Assembly: GCA_015075445.1 (NCBI GenBank)
Contig: JABTUJ010000001.1
Coordinates: 293,059 to 357,058, forward strand
Origin: Verrucomicrobiales bacterium
Lineage (GTDB): Bacteria > Verrucomicrobiota > Verrucomicrobiia > Limisphaerales > J093
Reading direction: 5' to 3'
DNA length: 64,000 nucleotides
Below the pieces are notes generated by a model, which was not told the origin of the DNA, did not search any database, and saw nothing but the letters and a program-made list of their open reading frames with translations. Every line of letters begins with the position of its first letter. Position 1 is the stretch's first letter. Position numbers and translations under genes: made by a program. Positions 49,482 through 59,702 of the stretch are shown in pieces.

Positions 49482-52018
49482 ATGAAAGCCACCCCACGCC
49501 TCGCGGGTTTATTTGCCCTCAGCGGCACGCTCGCGTTCCTCCTGCCCGGCGACGCCCAGGCCGCCGATCCCCCCGCCACCGCGCCGGCTCACATCCGCCA
49601 GCTTGATCTCATCCACTTCTCGCACACCGACTACGGGTTCACGGATCACCCGGCCGTCTGCCGCGACATGCAGATCCGCTACCTCGACATCGCTCTCGAC
49701 GCCGCCCGCGCTACGCGGCATCTGCCCGACGAGGCGCGTTTCCGTTGGACCGCCGAGACTACCGTCGCCGTCCAAGAGTGGTGGCAGGCCGCCTCCCCCG
49801 CGCGCCGCGAGCAGTTCCTCGAAGCCGTGCGCGCCGGCCAACTCGAGGTGACGGCTCTTCCCTTCAACAACACGCCCTTTCTGAGCCGCGACCAGTGGCG
49901 CGCGATGACGCACTGGTTGCCCGAAGACCTCTGGCAGGCCTGCGCGCCGCAGACCGCCGTGCAAAACGATGTCAACGGCTTCCCCCGCGCCGGCGCCCAG
50001 GCCCTCCTCGACCGGGGCGTCCGCTACCTCTTCTCCGGCATCAACAGCGACAGCGGCGGCCCGCCCCTCCCGCGCCTCACCGCCTTCTGGTGGAAACAGC
50101 CCGACGGCCGACGCCTCTTCGTCTGGATGAGCCTCACCTACGGCGACGGCTTCTTCTTCTTCGAAACCGAGGAGTGGCGCCGTGGACCGCTCCCTCTCGC
50201 CGCCGACGCCCGCTATCGCCCGCCCCGGGCCGGCGACGTTCTCCGCACCGACGAAGCCTCGCTGCGCCGCGCCCACGAGCAATGCCTCCGCCGCCTGCGC
50301 CAGTTCGAGCAGGACGGCTACTGTCACCCGTGCTCGCACGTCTCCATGACCAGCATGGGCGTTACGACAACGACCCGCCCTTCCCGCCCCTCGCGGATTT
50401 CGTCGCCGCTTGGAACCAGCTTGGCCTCGAACCCCGCCTCCGCCTCACCACCGCCACCGAGGCCATGAAACACCTCGAGCAGGTCGCCGGCGACGACGCC
50501 CCCGAGTACACCGGCGAATGGACCGATTGGTGGGCCAACGGCACCGCTTCCGCCCCGCGCGAAGTCGCCGCCAGCCGCTTCGCCAAGCGCTTCCTCGCCG
50601 CCGCCCAAGCCCCGGTCTGGGGCCCGCTCGACGACCCGACCCGCCAACGGATCGAAGCCCTCACCCGGGACCTTTGCCTCTTCGACGAACACACGTGGGG
50701 TTCCGGCATGAGCATCGGCCAACCCTACAGCCTCGATGCCCAGGGCCAGTTCAACGAAAAGGCCCGGCTGGCCTGGCGCCCCATGGCCCTCGCCGAATGG
50801 TTGCTCGGCCAGCGCGCCCGCACCCGGCTCGTTCCCGCCGGCGAAGGCCTCTGGCTCGCCAACCCGGCTCCCCGTCCCTTCGGCGGCTGGGCTTCTCTCA
50901 TCACGTCCTGCCTCCGCGACGACTATCGATCCGTCGAAGATCCCATCACCGGCCAGCGCGCGCAGCTCTTCTTCGAACCCGGCCCGCTCTGGGGCCGCCC
51001 CGCCCGACCTGCCGACCTGAGCCGCGAGGACGTGTCGGCCACTTTCCCCGACCAGGTGGCCAACCGCTTCGCCCGCTTCTGGGTCGAACCGCTCGACGCC
51101 GCCGGCCTGCGCCGCTATGTCCTCCACCGCGAACCGGGCAAGGAGTCTGTGCCCGCGTCCGGTCCACCTCCCACCGTGCTCACGGACGCGCACGGCTGGC
51201 CGGTCAGCGCCACCTGGGCCGGGATGCAACAACCCCTGTTCACCAGCGGCCTGGGCGACTTCGTGTCCGTTCAGGTCAACGCTTTCGCCCCGCGCTGGGC
51301 CCTCCAGGACATCTGGGGGGCAACCGGAGCGGCCAAGCGCCAGCTCCAGGAGGAGAAACTCGCCTTCATCGCTGGGACGCCCGGCGGCCCGACGGCTTTC
51401 GAGGAGACGCCCCACACGCTCCGTTACACCCAGCCGCTGGAACATCCCCGCCTGGCCTGGGCTACCCGCCGCCTCGAAATCTGGAAACGCGAACCCCGCG
51501 CGCGCCTGACCTTCCGCCTCAACCGCCGCTCGTCCTTCGACCCCGAGCTGCTCTGTGTGGTGAGTCCGTTGCCCTGCGACGGCACCCTGCCCCGCCTGAG
51601 CAGCGGCGGCTTGGGTTTCACGCCGTTCAACGATCAGATGCCGGGAAGCTGCCGTGATTACTTCGCCATTGATGGCTGGGCCCACTACGCCACCCCGTCG
51701 GGACACTGGCTCTGGGTCACCCGCGACGCGCCGCTCATCACCCTCGACGGCCCGCATCCCAAGTCCCGGATCACCGCCCCGCCGCCTCGCACCGGCCGCC
51801 TGCTGGCGATCCTCTTCGACAACTTCTGGTACACCAACTTCCAGGGCGACAGCCCCGGGGTGATGGAGTTTCAGTTCGATCTGGTCTGGCGTCCCGAACT
51901 GGCCGATGACCGCGAGGCTGAGGCCCTGGCCCAGACGCTGACGACCGACCCGGTGATCGTCCTCAACCCCGCCCTTCCCGAAAACCCGCTGCTCCTCGAA
52001 CATCTTTTCCGGCCGTAA
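49482..52018 (+). pseudogene. secreted DUF5054/GH38-like glycoside hydrolase, one frameshift
   Basis: Signal peptide (about 1-27), then LDLIHFSHTDYGFTDHP, comparable to the HxD start of GH38 alpha-mannosidase catalytic domains. In-frame to DGYCHPCSHVSMTSMG near 50360; there one base is missing (GGGCGTTAC where GGGCCGTTAC is expected), and the following frame continues RYDNDPPFPPLADFVAAWNQ, LCLFDEHTWGSGMSIGQPYS and a beta-sandwich C-terminus to LLEHLFRP at 52018. Corrected product is about 845 residues. The lesion is one base in a GC run, so a sequencing error is quite possible. Confidence 0.8.
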
Positions 52019-52145
52019 GCTTCGCCTGCGGAGTCACCCCCTCGGGTGTCGCGAGCGCCTCGGCCCGGCCGGAGACGAACGGCTGCCCAGGAGCCGCCGG
52101 TCCCACGGCATCGGGCACCAAGGCCCGCCGTACTCCGCCCGGCCG

Positions 52146-53024
52146 TCAGCAAGGCTTGCCGGCCAGTTGGAGGAACGGGGCGTTGGAGGCGATGTCAATC
52201 GCTTGCGTGGACAAGGCCAGCATGCCGGTGTCCGGACTGTAAGTGCCCGAGAACTTGCTGCGAACGAAGATCGGGGATTGCGGCCGATACAGGACACCAT
52301 CGAAAAGCGTGGTGTTAAGCTCGCCTGTCACGCGGCCCGTTTCCAGGTCGAGCGTGCCCACCGACGGCCTCCGCGGGTCCAGCATCTGGTCAAATGCCGG
52401 CAGCTTCAGGTCGCCCAATTGCGTGGGCAGCGAACGCGCCACCAGGCTCTGGACCTGGAAACACTGAGAGCGGTCCCCCGCGCTGGATCGCACCGCGAAC
52501 GCGGCCATGCTGGGTCGGAATCTCCCCTTGAGCGGCTCCTCCCGGTTGGCAAAGGCCGCAGGGATTACAATGATCCCATCGGATGGCGTTGGATCGTTGA
52601 TCATCACAAACGTCGAGACGGCCTGACTGCCCAAGGGATTATCGCCCAGATAGGCCGTCTGCGTTTCCTGCTTCGGGAACAGGCTCCTGATCCCATCCAC
52701 CAGCGTCTTAAGGATGTCAATGATCCCCTGAATGAGCACCTTGATGGCCTCAATCGCCTTCTTCAGGGTCCGGATGAAAATGTTGATATTCGACTCGAGG
52801 TCTTCAAGAAGCCCCACGGCCTCTTCGGGGCTGGGCAGGACCCCGAGCTTGAAACCCGCGAGCGTTCCCGTGGCGACGCCGATCTTCCTTGCGAGCTGGC
52901 GTTTCTCCTCGGTGCTGCCCGGTTTATCCTTGAGCTCCTCGGCCTTCGCTTCGAGCTGCGTCTTTGCCTGCTCCACGAGGTCCTTCACCTGCTGAGCCTG
53001 CTGGGGTGAGAGTTCATCGGCCAT
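52146..53024 (-). CDS. hypothetical protein with amphipathic helical core
   Basis: 292 residues from ATG 53024, no signal peptide. N-terminal charged coiled coil (LSPQQAQQVKDLVEQAKTQL), then a long hydrophobic-amphipathic stretch (NINIFIRTLKKAIEAIKVLI, QGIIDILKTLVDGIRSLFP, about 80-125) that could bind membranes or pack as a bundle, then a beta-rich C-terminal half (TFVMINDPTPSDGIIVIPAA, LDLETGRVTGELNTTLFDGV). Family not recognised. Stands alone between non-coding flanks. Confidence 0.65.
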   Translation of the reverse strand: MADELSPQQAQQVKDLVEQAKTQLEAKAEELKDKPGSTEEKRQLARKIGVATGTLAGFKLGVLPSPEEAVGLLEDLESNINIFIRTLKKAIEAIKVLIQGIIDILKTLVDGIRSLFPKQETQTAYLGDNPLGSQAVSTFVMINDPTPSDGIIVIPAAFANREEPLKGRFRPSMAAFAVRSSAGDRSQCFQVQSLVARSLPTQLGDLKLPAFDQMLDPRRPSVGTLDLETGRVTGELNTTLFDGVLYRPQSPIFVRSKFSGTYSPDTGMLALSTQAIDIASNAPFLQLAGKPC

Positions 53025-53363
53025 AGCACTTCTCCTGTGTTGGTTTGGGGGTTCTGCTCGGTGTAACCACGTTGGCTGAGGGACCGACCCACCGCGTCCG
53101 GCCCAGCCCCTCGCTCGGCCAGCCCCGGGGCGCTCCGCGACAACCCACCGCATCCCCTGCATCATCCGCCGAACACGGCGTGGCGCCCGCGCACTCACTG
53201 GTCCTGATCATGCCCGGCACCATCTGCTATGGCATTCAGTAATGCAATACAAAAGTCATCCTTGGTACACACCCGTCACTGGCGGGATGACACCACAGCA
53301 ACATGCGGCCCCTGGCCCGCATCAAACCTCGGCGTCCTGCCCGGGCGAAGGCCTATGGCCAGG
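53025..53363. other. intergenic region with no recognised element
   Basis: 339 bp between the unknown minus-strand gene and the AbrB antitoxin promoter. Only short shadow frames; a G-rich TGGTTTGGGGG stretch near 53040. No hairpin with T-tail and no RNA gene recognised. Confidence 0.4.
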
Positions 53364-53392
53364 TCGACAAGTGTGACCGCGGCCAGTAAGAA
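53364..53392 (+). promoter_or_regulatory. candidate leaderless promoter of the AbrB antitoxin
   Basis: -35 TCGACA (53364-53369), 17-nt spacer, -10 TAAGAA (53387-53392), 9 nt to ATG 53402. Antitoxins of this family often repress their own promoter. Confidence 0.55.
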
Positions 53393-53401
53393 TGGTGTTG
53401 T

Positions 53402-53641
53402 ATGACAGTTGAAACCGTGGTCACCAGCAAGGGGACCAGCACCATCCCCTTGGGAATCCGCCGAAAGACCGGGATCGGCACCGGCACCATCATCCAGTGG
53501 ACGCTCGAACCGGACGGCCGCATCGTCCTCCGCAAGAAGCCGGGCGAGCTGAATGAGGCGCAACGCCACATCCGCGCCCGTGCCGGCGGATGGCAGGGGC
53601 CGATTTCAGGCGTGGAACTGCTGCGGCGGACCCGGCCATGA
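53402..53641 (+). CDS. AbrB/MazE-fold antitoxin (VapB-like)
   Basis: 79 residues. Swapped-hairpin AbrB core: TVETVVTSKGTSTIPLGIRR, TGIGTGTIIQWTLEPDGRIV, LRKKPG. The usual KGQVTIP is altered to KGTSTIP. The C-terminal 25 residues would cover the toxin. Its last codons overlap the start of a PIN toxin remnant by 4 bp (ATGA), a normal toxin-antitoxin layout. Confidence 0.85.
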   Translation: MTVETVVTSKGTSTIPLGIRRKTGIGTGTIIQWTLEPDGRIVLRKKPGELNEAQRHIRARAGGWQGPISGVELLRRTRP

Positions 53642-53717
53642 TTCTGGTGGACACGTCGGTGATCGTGGCCTGACGGCCTTTCCCGAGGTCGAGTTCATCT
53701 TCCCGGAGCCGCCCTGA
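53638..53717 (+). pseudogene. PIN-domain (VapC-like) toxin, internal deletion
   Basis: ATG 53638 reads ILVDTSVIVA then stop, exactly the first strand of a PIN toxin (metal Asp in VDTSV). A second short stretch in another frame (AFPEVEFIFPEPP, stop at 53715) looks like the C-terminal end. The roughly 100 codons between, including the other three acidic residues, are gone, so no active nuclease is possible. Confidence 0.7.
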
Positions 53718-53765
53718 GACCGGCTGATCTTCGCCGGAGCTGGACGCGCCGAACGCGGGAGCCGC

Positions 53766-54692
53766 TCACCCTTCCCGTCCCGCGCCGGGTCGCAAGTGTT
53801 GATCGTACCAGTCGGCAAACCGGCGGATGTCCCAGAGCATGGTAAGCCAGCCGTGCTTCTTCCCAGAGCGAACGACCAGCCTGACGGTGGCGCCCACCTC
53901 GCGGGCCCGGGCCACAAACCACTCGGACTGCTCCAGCGGCGTCAACGTGTCAGCGTCCCCGTGCAGGATCAGGACGGGCGGAAGGTTCGAGGTGAGATGA
54001 TAGATCGGCGAGGTCTCGCGCCCGATGACCTTCCATCGCGCGAGGTTGGTGGCGTCCGGTCCAAAGGCCTTTACGAAACTCTTCGGCGGACCGCCGTCGC
54101 CGGGATTCTCGGTGGACGTGCCAAGGTTAAGGAGATCGGTGACGGGGAAGAACAGGGCGGCGGCCTGCACCGCGCTGCTCTCGCGGTCCACGGGGTCGGG
54201 AGCGTCGACGGGTCCAGGCCCGCCGCGCGTGGCGAGCATCAGGCTGAGGTGGCCGCCCGAACTGCCCCCGCTGACACCGAGGCGATGGGGATCGACGCCA
54301 TAGTCGGTGGCATGATGGCGGATGAAACGCGCCGCGCGCTGCACCTGCGCGATGATCTCCATGACCGTGAACTCAGGTTGCGAACCGTGGCGGACGGAGA
54401 AAACCGTGTAGCCACGTCGCAACAGCGGGGCGACCAGCGCGGGAAGAATGCCGTCGCGACTGGACTTCCAGCTTCCGCTAACCATGAGCAGGATCCCGGC
54501 GCCGTTGGGTCGGCGGGGGCGGAGGACGTCGAACACCAAATCCTGGCCGTGGTCCTGGCCGTACACGATGCCGGGCGTTGTCTCGAAGGCCGGATGGTAG
54601 TACCACCAGAGGGTGCCGCTGACGAGGGCGAGGAGGAGGAACAGGCTGGCCAGACCGAGCAGCAAGCGGCGGAACACGGAACCCAGTTTCAC
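53766..54692 (-). CDS. membrane-anchored alpha/beta-hydrolase
   Basis: 308 residues from GTG 54692. N-terminal membrane anchor (VFRRLLLGLASLFLLLALVS), then alpha/beta-hydrolase of the esterase/lipase type: RRGYTVFSVRHGS, nucleophile elbow LGVSGGSSGGH (GxSGG), acid Asp in LILHGDADTLTPLEQSEWF and base His in SGKKHGWLTMLW. The catalytic triad is complete. Longer N-terminal readings run through non-coding repeats. Substrate unknown; carbohydrate acetyl or feruloyl esterase is possible. Confidence 0.85.
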   Translation of the reverse strand: MKLGSVFRRLLLGLASLFLLLALVSGTLWWYYHPAFETTPGIVYGQDHGQDLVFDVLRPRRPNGAGILLMVSGSWKSSRDGILPALVAPLLRRGYTVFSVRHGSQPEFTVMEIIAQVQRAARFIRHHATDYGVDPHRLGVSGGSSGGHLSLMLATRGGPGPVDAPDPVDRESSAVQAAALFFPVTDLLNLGTSTENPGDGGPPKSFVKAFGPDATNLARWKVIGRETSPIYHLTSNLPPVLILHGDADTLTPLEQSEWFVARAREVGATVRLVVRSGKKHGWLTMLWDIRRFADWYDQHLRPGAGREG

Positions 54693-54768
54693 GGCCGGAG
54701 GGTAACGCCGGGGTCCGACGGCTTCCAAGCTTGGCCTTTTGCACTGCAATAGCCGAGAATCGCGCGTT

Positions 54769-54890
54769 CTCGGCAAGATCTTCCAGCCCTTCGTTTCCTT
54801 CGTTTCCTTCTGTGGTTCTTTTGGTTGCGGCAATGCCGCGCTGGGCCTCTTGTGCCTTCTTGCGGCTTTGCGTGTTGTGGTCCATCCCAC
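54769..54890. repeat. intergenic TTCGTTTCC / GTTGTGGTCC repeat region
   Basis: Two direct copies of TTCGTTTCC near 54786 and 54795 and a downstream TGTGGT/GTGGTCC motif; the style (reads as CCACAACACGCAAAGCCGCA on the other strand) resembles intergenic repeats common in this group. No coding evidence. Confidence 0.45.
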
Positions 54891-54953
54891 GGGCTGCTCT
54901 GTACCCAACCTCCGGCTTGCGACGCACCGGACCGGTGAGCATCTTCGCCGCGC

Positions 54954-55898
54954 ATGAACCTGTGCCGTCGCTGCCCCGGAATGATCCACGCAAACCCTGC
55001 GCGCGCCATTCCCGGCGGGGTGAGGCCTCTGGTGAGGCACCTGGCAACGCGGCCACCGAGGGGGAACTGGCTGCGGTGCGTCTTCGTGTTTGGCCTCGCG
55101 ACCGCGGCGACCGCCCAGGTGCTCTACGACGGGTCACTGAGTACGTTGCCGGCCGCTCAGGGTTGGAGCTACGCCGCCCTGCCAGGCTCGGCCCAGCAGA
55201 CCCAAGGCGGCAACGCCGTCCGCTTGCTGACCACGGCCACGACTCTTGAGACCGCCGGTTACGCCCGTGTAGCACCGATTCCCCTTGAGCGCGAGGCCGG
55301 CTTCAATCTGGTCCTGCGCCTGCATTTGCCGGCCGAAACCCACGTTCGGCAGGACCGCGCCGGTTTCTCCGTGATCGTGCTGGCGGCGGACCGGCGGGGG
55401 GTCGAGCTGGGGTTCTGGACGAACCTGGTGTTTGCGCAGAACGACGCGCCGCTGTTCACCCACGCGGAGGAAGCCGCCCATGATTTTGCGGCGGGCTTCA
55501 CGGACCTGGTGCTCAGCCTGCGAGGGGAGCGATACACGCTCTTCGCCGACGGCGCGCTGTTGCTCGCCGGGCCGGTGCGGGATTACACGGCGTTCAGCGG
55601 ATTCCCGGATGTCTACGAAACCCCCAACTTCCTGTTCCTGGGCGACAACACGACTTCGGCGGCGGCGGAGGTGGTGTTGGCTTCCGTGGTCCTGGTCCCC
55701 GCGCCTCACCTGCAGTCTGCCAGGCCGGGCGTGCTCGAGTGGACGGGTGTGCCTGGCCAGGTCTACACCGTCGAGGCAAGCCCGGATCTCAAGACGTGGA
55801 ACTCGGCGGGCCGGGTGGAGGCCGTTGGCGAACAGGTCCGTTTCACGAACGCGCCGACGGCGTCCACCCCGCGGTACCTCCGCGTGACGCATCCGTGA
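54954..55898 (+). CDS. secreted protein with 'choice-of-anchor' beta-sandwich and C-terminal Ig-like/PA14-like end
   Basis: 314 residues; signal or anchor near 40-55 (WLRCVFVFGLATAATA). A single large beta-sandwich of the choice-of-anchor Y type (QVLYDGSLSTLPAAQGWSYA, LVLRLHLPAETHVRQDRAGF, GFTDLVLSLRGERYTLFADG) ends in LEWTGVPGQVYTVEASPDLK, the fibronectin-like module found at the C-terminus of many Verrucomicrobia secreted proteins. Function unknown. ATG 54954; 54981 is an alternative. Confidence 0.78.
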   Translation: MNLCRRCPGMIHANPARAIPGGVRPLVRHLATRPPRGNWLRCVFVFGLATAATAQVLYDGSLSTLPAAQGWSYAALPGSAQQTQGGNAVRLLTTATTLETAGYARVAPIPLEREAGFNLVLRLHLPAETHVRQDRAGFSVIVLAADRRGVELGFWTNLVFAQNDAPLFTHAEEAAHDFAAGFTDLVLSLRGERYTLFADGALLLAGPVRDYTAFSGFPDVYETPNFLFLGDNTTSAAAEVVLASVVLVPAPHLQSARPGVLEWTGVPGQVYTVEASPDLKTWNSAGRVEAVGEQVRFTNAPTASTPRYLRVTHP

Positions 55899-55922
55899 CG
55901 GCCTCGCGCCTTCCCATGAACC

Positions 55923-55948
55923 TGTGGTGCGGGCTTCCAGCCTGCACC
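55923..55948. repeat. REP-like palindrome, copy C
   Basis: TGTGGTGCGGGCTTCCAGCC begins the copy; palindrome GCGGGCT-TCC-AGCCTGC with one G-U pair (55929-55945). Same orientation as copy A. Lies between the anchor-protein gene and the convergent ABC ATPase gene. Confidence 0.8.
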
Positions 55949-56027
55949 CTCCCCGGTTCATGGCTCCTCAGCAGATCCGGAAGGAACAGGTGGCTCTCCC
56001 CGAACCGCGTCGCCTGGCCCCACTGCC

Positions 56028-56771
56028 CTACCACCGCAGGGTGGTGACCGGCACACGGTGGGTGTTGGTCCGGAGGTGATGGACGTGGCCGTCGGAGAAG
56101 TGGATCACGCGGTCGGCCATGTCCGCCATGATGGCGTTGTGGGTGATGATCACGGTGAGCGTGCCCAAGTCGCGGTTGACCCGTTCGATGGCCTCGAGCA
56201 CCACGATGCCGGTCTTCACGTCCAACGCCCCGGTGGGTTCGTCGCACAGCAGCACCTCGGGCCGTTTCGCGATCGCCCGGGCGATGGCCACCCGCTGCTG
56301 CTCGCCGCCCGAAAGCTGGGCGGGAAAGTGATCCAGTCGTTCGCCCAGATTCACCAGGTGCAGCGCCTCCTCGGCCGGCATCGGATCGCGCGCAATCTCG
56401 GTGATCAACGCCACATTCTCGAGGGCCGTCAGGCTGGGAATGAGATTGTAGAACTGGAAAACAAACCCGACCGATTCCCGCCGGTAACGCGTGAGCTGGT
56501 CCTCGCTCGCGCAGGTGAGCTCCATGCCGCGATAGCGCAGCTCGCCGGAGGTCGGCATGTCCAGACCGCCCAGGTTGTTGAGCAGCGTGGTCTTCCCGCT
56601 CCCGGACGGGCCCAGCAACACGACCAGCTCGCCGGCATGCAAATCCAGGTCCACGCCCGACAGCGCGTGCACCGCCGCCTCCCCCGACCCGTATACCTTG
56701 GTCAGGCCGCGCACCTCGAACAGCGGGCGGGAAGGCGTCGTCACGGAAGGTCGGGAATCCCGGTCGGTCAT
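56028..56771 (-). CDS. ABC transporter ATP-binding protein (LolD/MacB type)
   Basis: 247 residues. Walker [22 protein letters not shown]-loop [19 protein letters not shown], signature [15 protein letters not shown], Walker [14 protein letters not shown] and H-loop IITHN. The GLDxPTSG and NLIP.LTALENV wording is that of the LolCDE/MacB/FtsE clade used for lipoprotein release, macrolide or peptide export. No FtsX-like permease gene lies beside it in the window; it is an orphan here. A weak -35 TTGCCA pair lies upstream. Confidence 0.9.
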   Translation of the reverse strand: MTDRDSRPSVTTPSRPLFEVRGLTKVYGSGEAAVHALSGVDLDLHAGELVVLLGPSGSGKTTLLNNLGGLDMPTSGELRYRGMELTCASEDQLTRYRRESVGFVFQFYNLIPSLTALENVALITEIARDPMPAEEALHLVNLGERLDHFPAQLSGGEQQRVAIARAIAKRPEVLLCDEPTGALDVKTGIVVLEAIERVNRDLGTLTVIITHNAIMADMADRVIHFSDGHVHHLRTNTHRVPVTTLRW

Positions 56772-56840
56772 GCAGTCGCCCGGACGTGGTAGCAGCCGGG
56801 CATGGGCGTGGCAAGGCCCGCCGCAGGCAGAACCGCAGGA

Positions 56841-56869
56841 TTCCCAGCGCCGCCTTCCCCTCGTAGGCT
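56841..56869 (+). promoter_or_regulatory. candidate leaderless promoter of the second sulfatase
   Basis: -35 TTCCCA (56841-56846), 17-nt spacer, -10 TAGGCT (56864-56869), 10 nt to ATG 56880. Weak by consensus; kept for the shared -10 and spacing. Confidence 0.4.
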
Positions 56870-56879
56870 CCGCGGCGCC

Positions 56880-58508
56880 ATGCCATCCCATTCCTCCCTT
56901 CGCCGGGCCCGGCCGCGCCACGGATCACGTCGCGCCGGTCTGTGGCTTCTCGCCAGCGCGGCCGTGGTCGCTGCCGCAACCCACCTCGCCGCCGCCGCGG
57001 AGCGACCCAACATCCTGGTCTGCCTGGCCGACGACGCTTCCTACCCCCACATGGGAGCGTACGGCTGTCGCTGGGTGAGCACGCCGGGCTTTGACCGCGT
57101 CGCTGCCGAGGGCCTGCTATTCCGCCGCGCCTATACGCCGAACGCCAAATGCTCGCCCTCGCGCGCCTGCCTCCTCACCGGCCGGAACTCCTGGCAGCTC
57201 GAAGCCGCCGCGAACCACGTGCCGTTCTTCCCGGCCCGGTTCAAGACTTACGCCGAAGCCCTCGCCGAGCACGGTTACCACGTCGGGCACACCGCCAAGG
57301 GCTGGGCGCCGGGCCATCCCGGCTACGTGAACGGCCGGCCCCGCCTCCTGTTGGGACCCGCCTTCAACCGACGCACCACGACGCCCCCCGCCCGTTTCGT
57401 CTCCGCCAACGACTATGCCGCGAACTTCCGGGACTTCCTCGACGCTCGTCCCGCCAACCAGCCTTTCTGTTTCTGGTACGGCAGCCTCGAGCCGCATCGC
57501 CCCTACGAGTTCCGCGCGGGTCGCGATCGAGCCGGCAAACAGCCAGCCGACGTGGACCGCGTGCCGGGCTATTGGCCCGACACCGAAACCGTGCGGACGG
57601 ACCTCCTCGATTACGCCTTCGAGCTCGAGTACTTCGACCTCCACCTGCGCCGCATGCTGGAACTCCTCGAGGCTCGCGGCGAACTCGACCACACGCTGGT
57701 CGTCGTTACTGCCGACAACGGCCTGCCCTTTCCCCGCGCCAAAGGCCAGGTGTACGAGGCTTCGAACCACGTGCCCCTCGCGATCCGCTGGCCCCACGGC
57801 ATCCGCCAGCCCGGCCGGGTGATCGAGGAACTGGTCAGCTTCATCGACCTCGCCCCCACCTTCCTCGACGTCGCAGGGGTCTCTCCGGAAACCAGTGGCC
57901 TGCATCCCATCCAGGGCCGCAGCCTGCGGGACCTCTTCGACGCCGACGCTTCAGGACCAGGCCGGCCGCGACGCGACGAAGTCCTGCTGGGCAAGGAACG
58001 CCATGACGTGGGCCGCCCTCAGGACGCCGGCTATCCCATTCGCGGACTCGTGACCCGCGAGTTTCTCTACCTTCACAACTTCGCCACCAACCGCTGGCCG
58101 GCCGGCAATCCCGAAACCGGGTACCTGAACTGCGACGGCAGCCCCACCAAGACCGCCGTCATCCAGGCGCGGCTCCAACCCGGCTTGCGCCACCATTGGC
58201 AGGCGGCCTTCGGCAAACGCGTCCTCGACGAGCTGTACCAGTTGGCCCACGACCCGGACTGCCTCACCAACCTCGTGGCCCACCCCGCGTTCGCGCCCAC
58301 CGCCGCCGCGCTGCGTGCCCGGCTCTTCGAGGCGTTGCGGGCCGAAGGCGATCCGCGCCTGCTCGGGGACGGCGATCGCTTTGACGCCCTTCCCTACGCC
58401 GACCCGTCCACCCGCGGGTTCCACGAGCGGTTTCTGCGCGGCGAGTCCGTCCGCGCGGGCTGGATCAACGACACCGACTACGACCCGGCCGCCGCCGCGG
58501 ACGAGTGA
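56880..58508 (+). CDS. secreted sulfatase
   Basis: 542 residues with a signal peptide ([17 protein letters not shown]). Sulfatase core: [20 protein letters not shown] (metal Asp), [11 protein letters not shown] (formylglycine Cys, intact CxPxR), [49 protein letters not shown]. Heparan-sulfatase/iduronate-sulfatase-like clade as judged by motifs. Second sulfatase of the window; together with 9664-11577 it suggests use of sulfated polysaccharides. ATG 56880. Confidence 0.92.
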   Translation: MPSHSSLRRARPRHGSRRAGLWLLASAAVVAAATHLAAAAERPNILVCLADDASYPHMGAYGCRWVSTPGFDRVAAEGLLFRRAYTPNAKCSPSRACLLTGRNSWQLEAAANHVPFFPARFKTYAEALAEHGYHVGHTAKGWAPGHPGYVNGRPRLLLGPAFNRRTTTPPARFVSANDYAANFRDFLDARPANQPFCFWYGSLEPHRPYEFRAGRDRAGKQPADVDRVPGYWPDTETVRTDLLDYAFELEYFDLHLRRMLELLEARGELDHTLVVVTADNGLPFPRAKGQVYEASNHVPLAIRWPHGIRQPGRVIEELVSFIDLAPTFLDVAGVSPETSGLHPIQGRSLRDLFDADASGPGRPRRDEVLLGKERHDVGRPQDAGYPIRGLVTREFLYLHNFATNRWPAGNPETGYLNCDGSPTKTAVIQARLQPGLRHHWQAAFGKRVLDELYQLAHDPDCLTNLVAHPAFAPTAAALRARLFEALRAEGDPRLLGDGDRFDALPYADPSTRGFHERFLRGESVRAGWINDTDYDPAAAADE

Positions 58509-58625
58509 CCCTCAGCCGCCCGACGGCCCCGCCCCGGATGCGTCTGCCGGAAAATGCCGCGAAGTGCCGGAAATCGCCGGAGCCCGGCGTTGCTCCCCGG
58601 CCGGCCCGACGGTGAGAATCGACCC

Positions 58626-59702
58626 ATGTTAGCCCGGGTCTGCTCGGCCGCGGTCAACGGCATCGTCGCCTACCCCGTCGAGGTGGAGGTCAACGCCGGC
58701 TGGGGCGACACCGTCATCGTCATCGTCGGCCTCCCGGACGCCGCCGTGAAAGAGTCGCGCGACCGCGTCACCACCGCGCTCATGAACTCCGGCTTCAAGT
58801 TCCCCATGGGCCGCAGCACCATCAACCTGGCCCCCGCCGACGTCCGTAAGGAAGGCCCCAGCTTCGACCTCCCCATCGCCCTGGGCATGATCGCTGCCAG
58901 CGAGCAGATGTGCGGCGATCAGCTCGACCAGTTCTTCGTCGTGGGCGAACTCGCTCTCACCGGCGCCGTGCGCCCCGTCAAAGGCGTGCTCCCCATCGCC
59001 CTCCAGGCGCGCGCCGAGGGCATGTCCGGGCTTCTCGTCCCCAGCGAGAACGCCGCCGAAGCCGCCGTCGTCACCGACCTCAACGTGATCCCCGTGCACA
59101 ACCTCCGCGAGGCCGTGAGCTTCCTCGAAGGGGAAGCCGAACTGCTCCCCACTCGGGTCGACATCCACAGCCTCTTCGCGGCGCCGAACGACGACGAACT
59201 GGATTTCGCCGATGTCAAAGGCCAGGAATCGGTCAAGCGCGCCCTCGAGATCGCCGCCGCGGGCGGCCACAACGTCCTCCTGATCGGCCCGCCCGGCACC
59301 GGCAAAAGCATGCTCGCCAAGCGCCTCCCCACCATCCTGCCGCCGCTCACCCTCGATGAGGCCCTCGAGACCACGAAGATCCACAGCATCGTCGGGCTGC
59401 TCAAACCCGGTCAGGCCCTCGTCACCCGCCGCCCCTTCCGCACCCCGCATCACACCGCCAGCGACGCCGGGTTGCTCGGGGGCAACATCAACCCGACCCC
59501 CGGCGAGATCTCACTCGCGCACAACGGCGTGCTCTTCCTGGACGAGCTCCCCGAGTTCAAGCGCAGCGTCCTGGAAACCATGCGCCAGCCCCTCGAGGAG
59601 GGAAACGTCACCATCTCCCGCGCGGCCGGCACCATGACCTTTCCCGCCGCTTTCATGCTCGTCGCCGCCATGAACCCGAGAGGGTTCGTTGCCTTTTTGT
59701 GA
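58626..59702 (+). pseudogene. comM: ComM/YifB Mg-chelatase-like ATPase, cut by an integrated element
   Basis: Codes for 351 native residues of about 510: N-terminal lon-protease-like domain ([40 protein letters not shown]), then AAA+ core with Walker [32 protein letters not shown], Walker [12 protein letters not shown], up to LVAAMNP. The conserved continuation is PC.CG; instead it reads RGFVAFL and stops. ComM is a helicase-like factor for natural transformation and a known island insertion site in other bacteria (AbaR in Acinetobacter). A -35 TTGCTC/-10 GAGAAT pair ends 6 nt before ATG. Confidence 0.92.
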
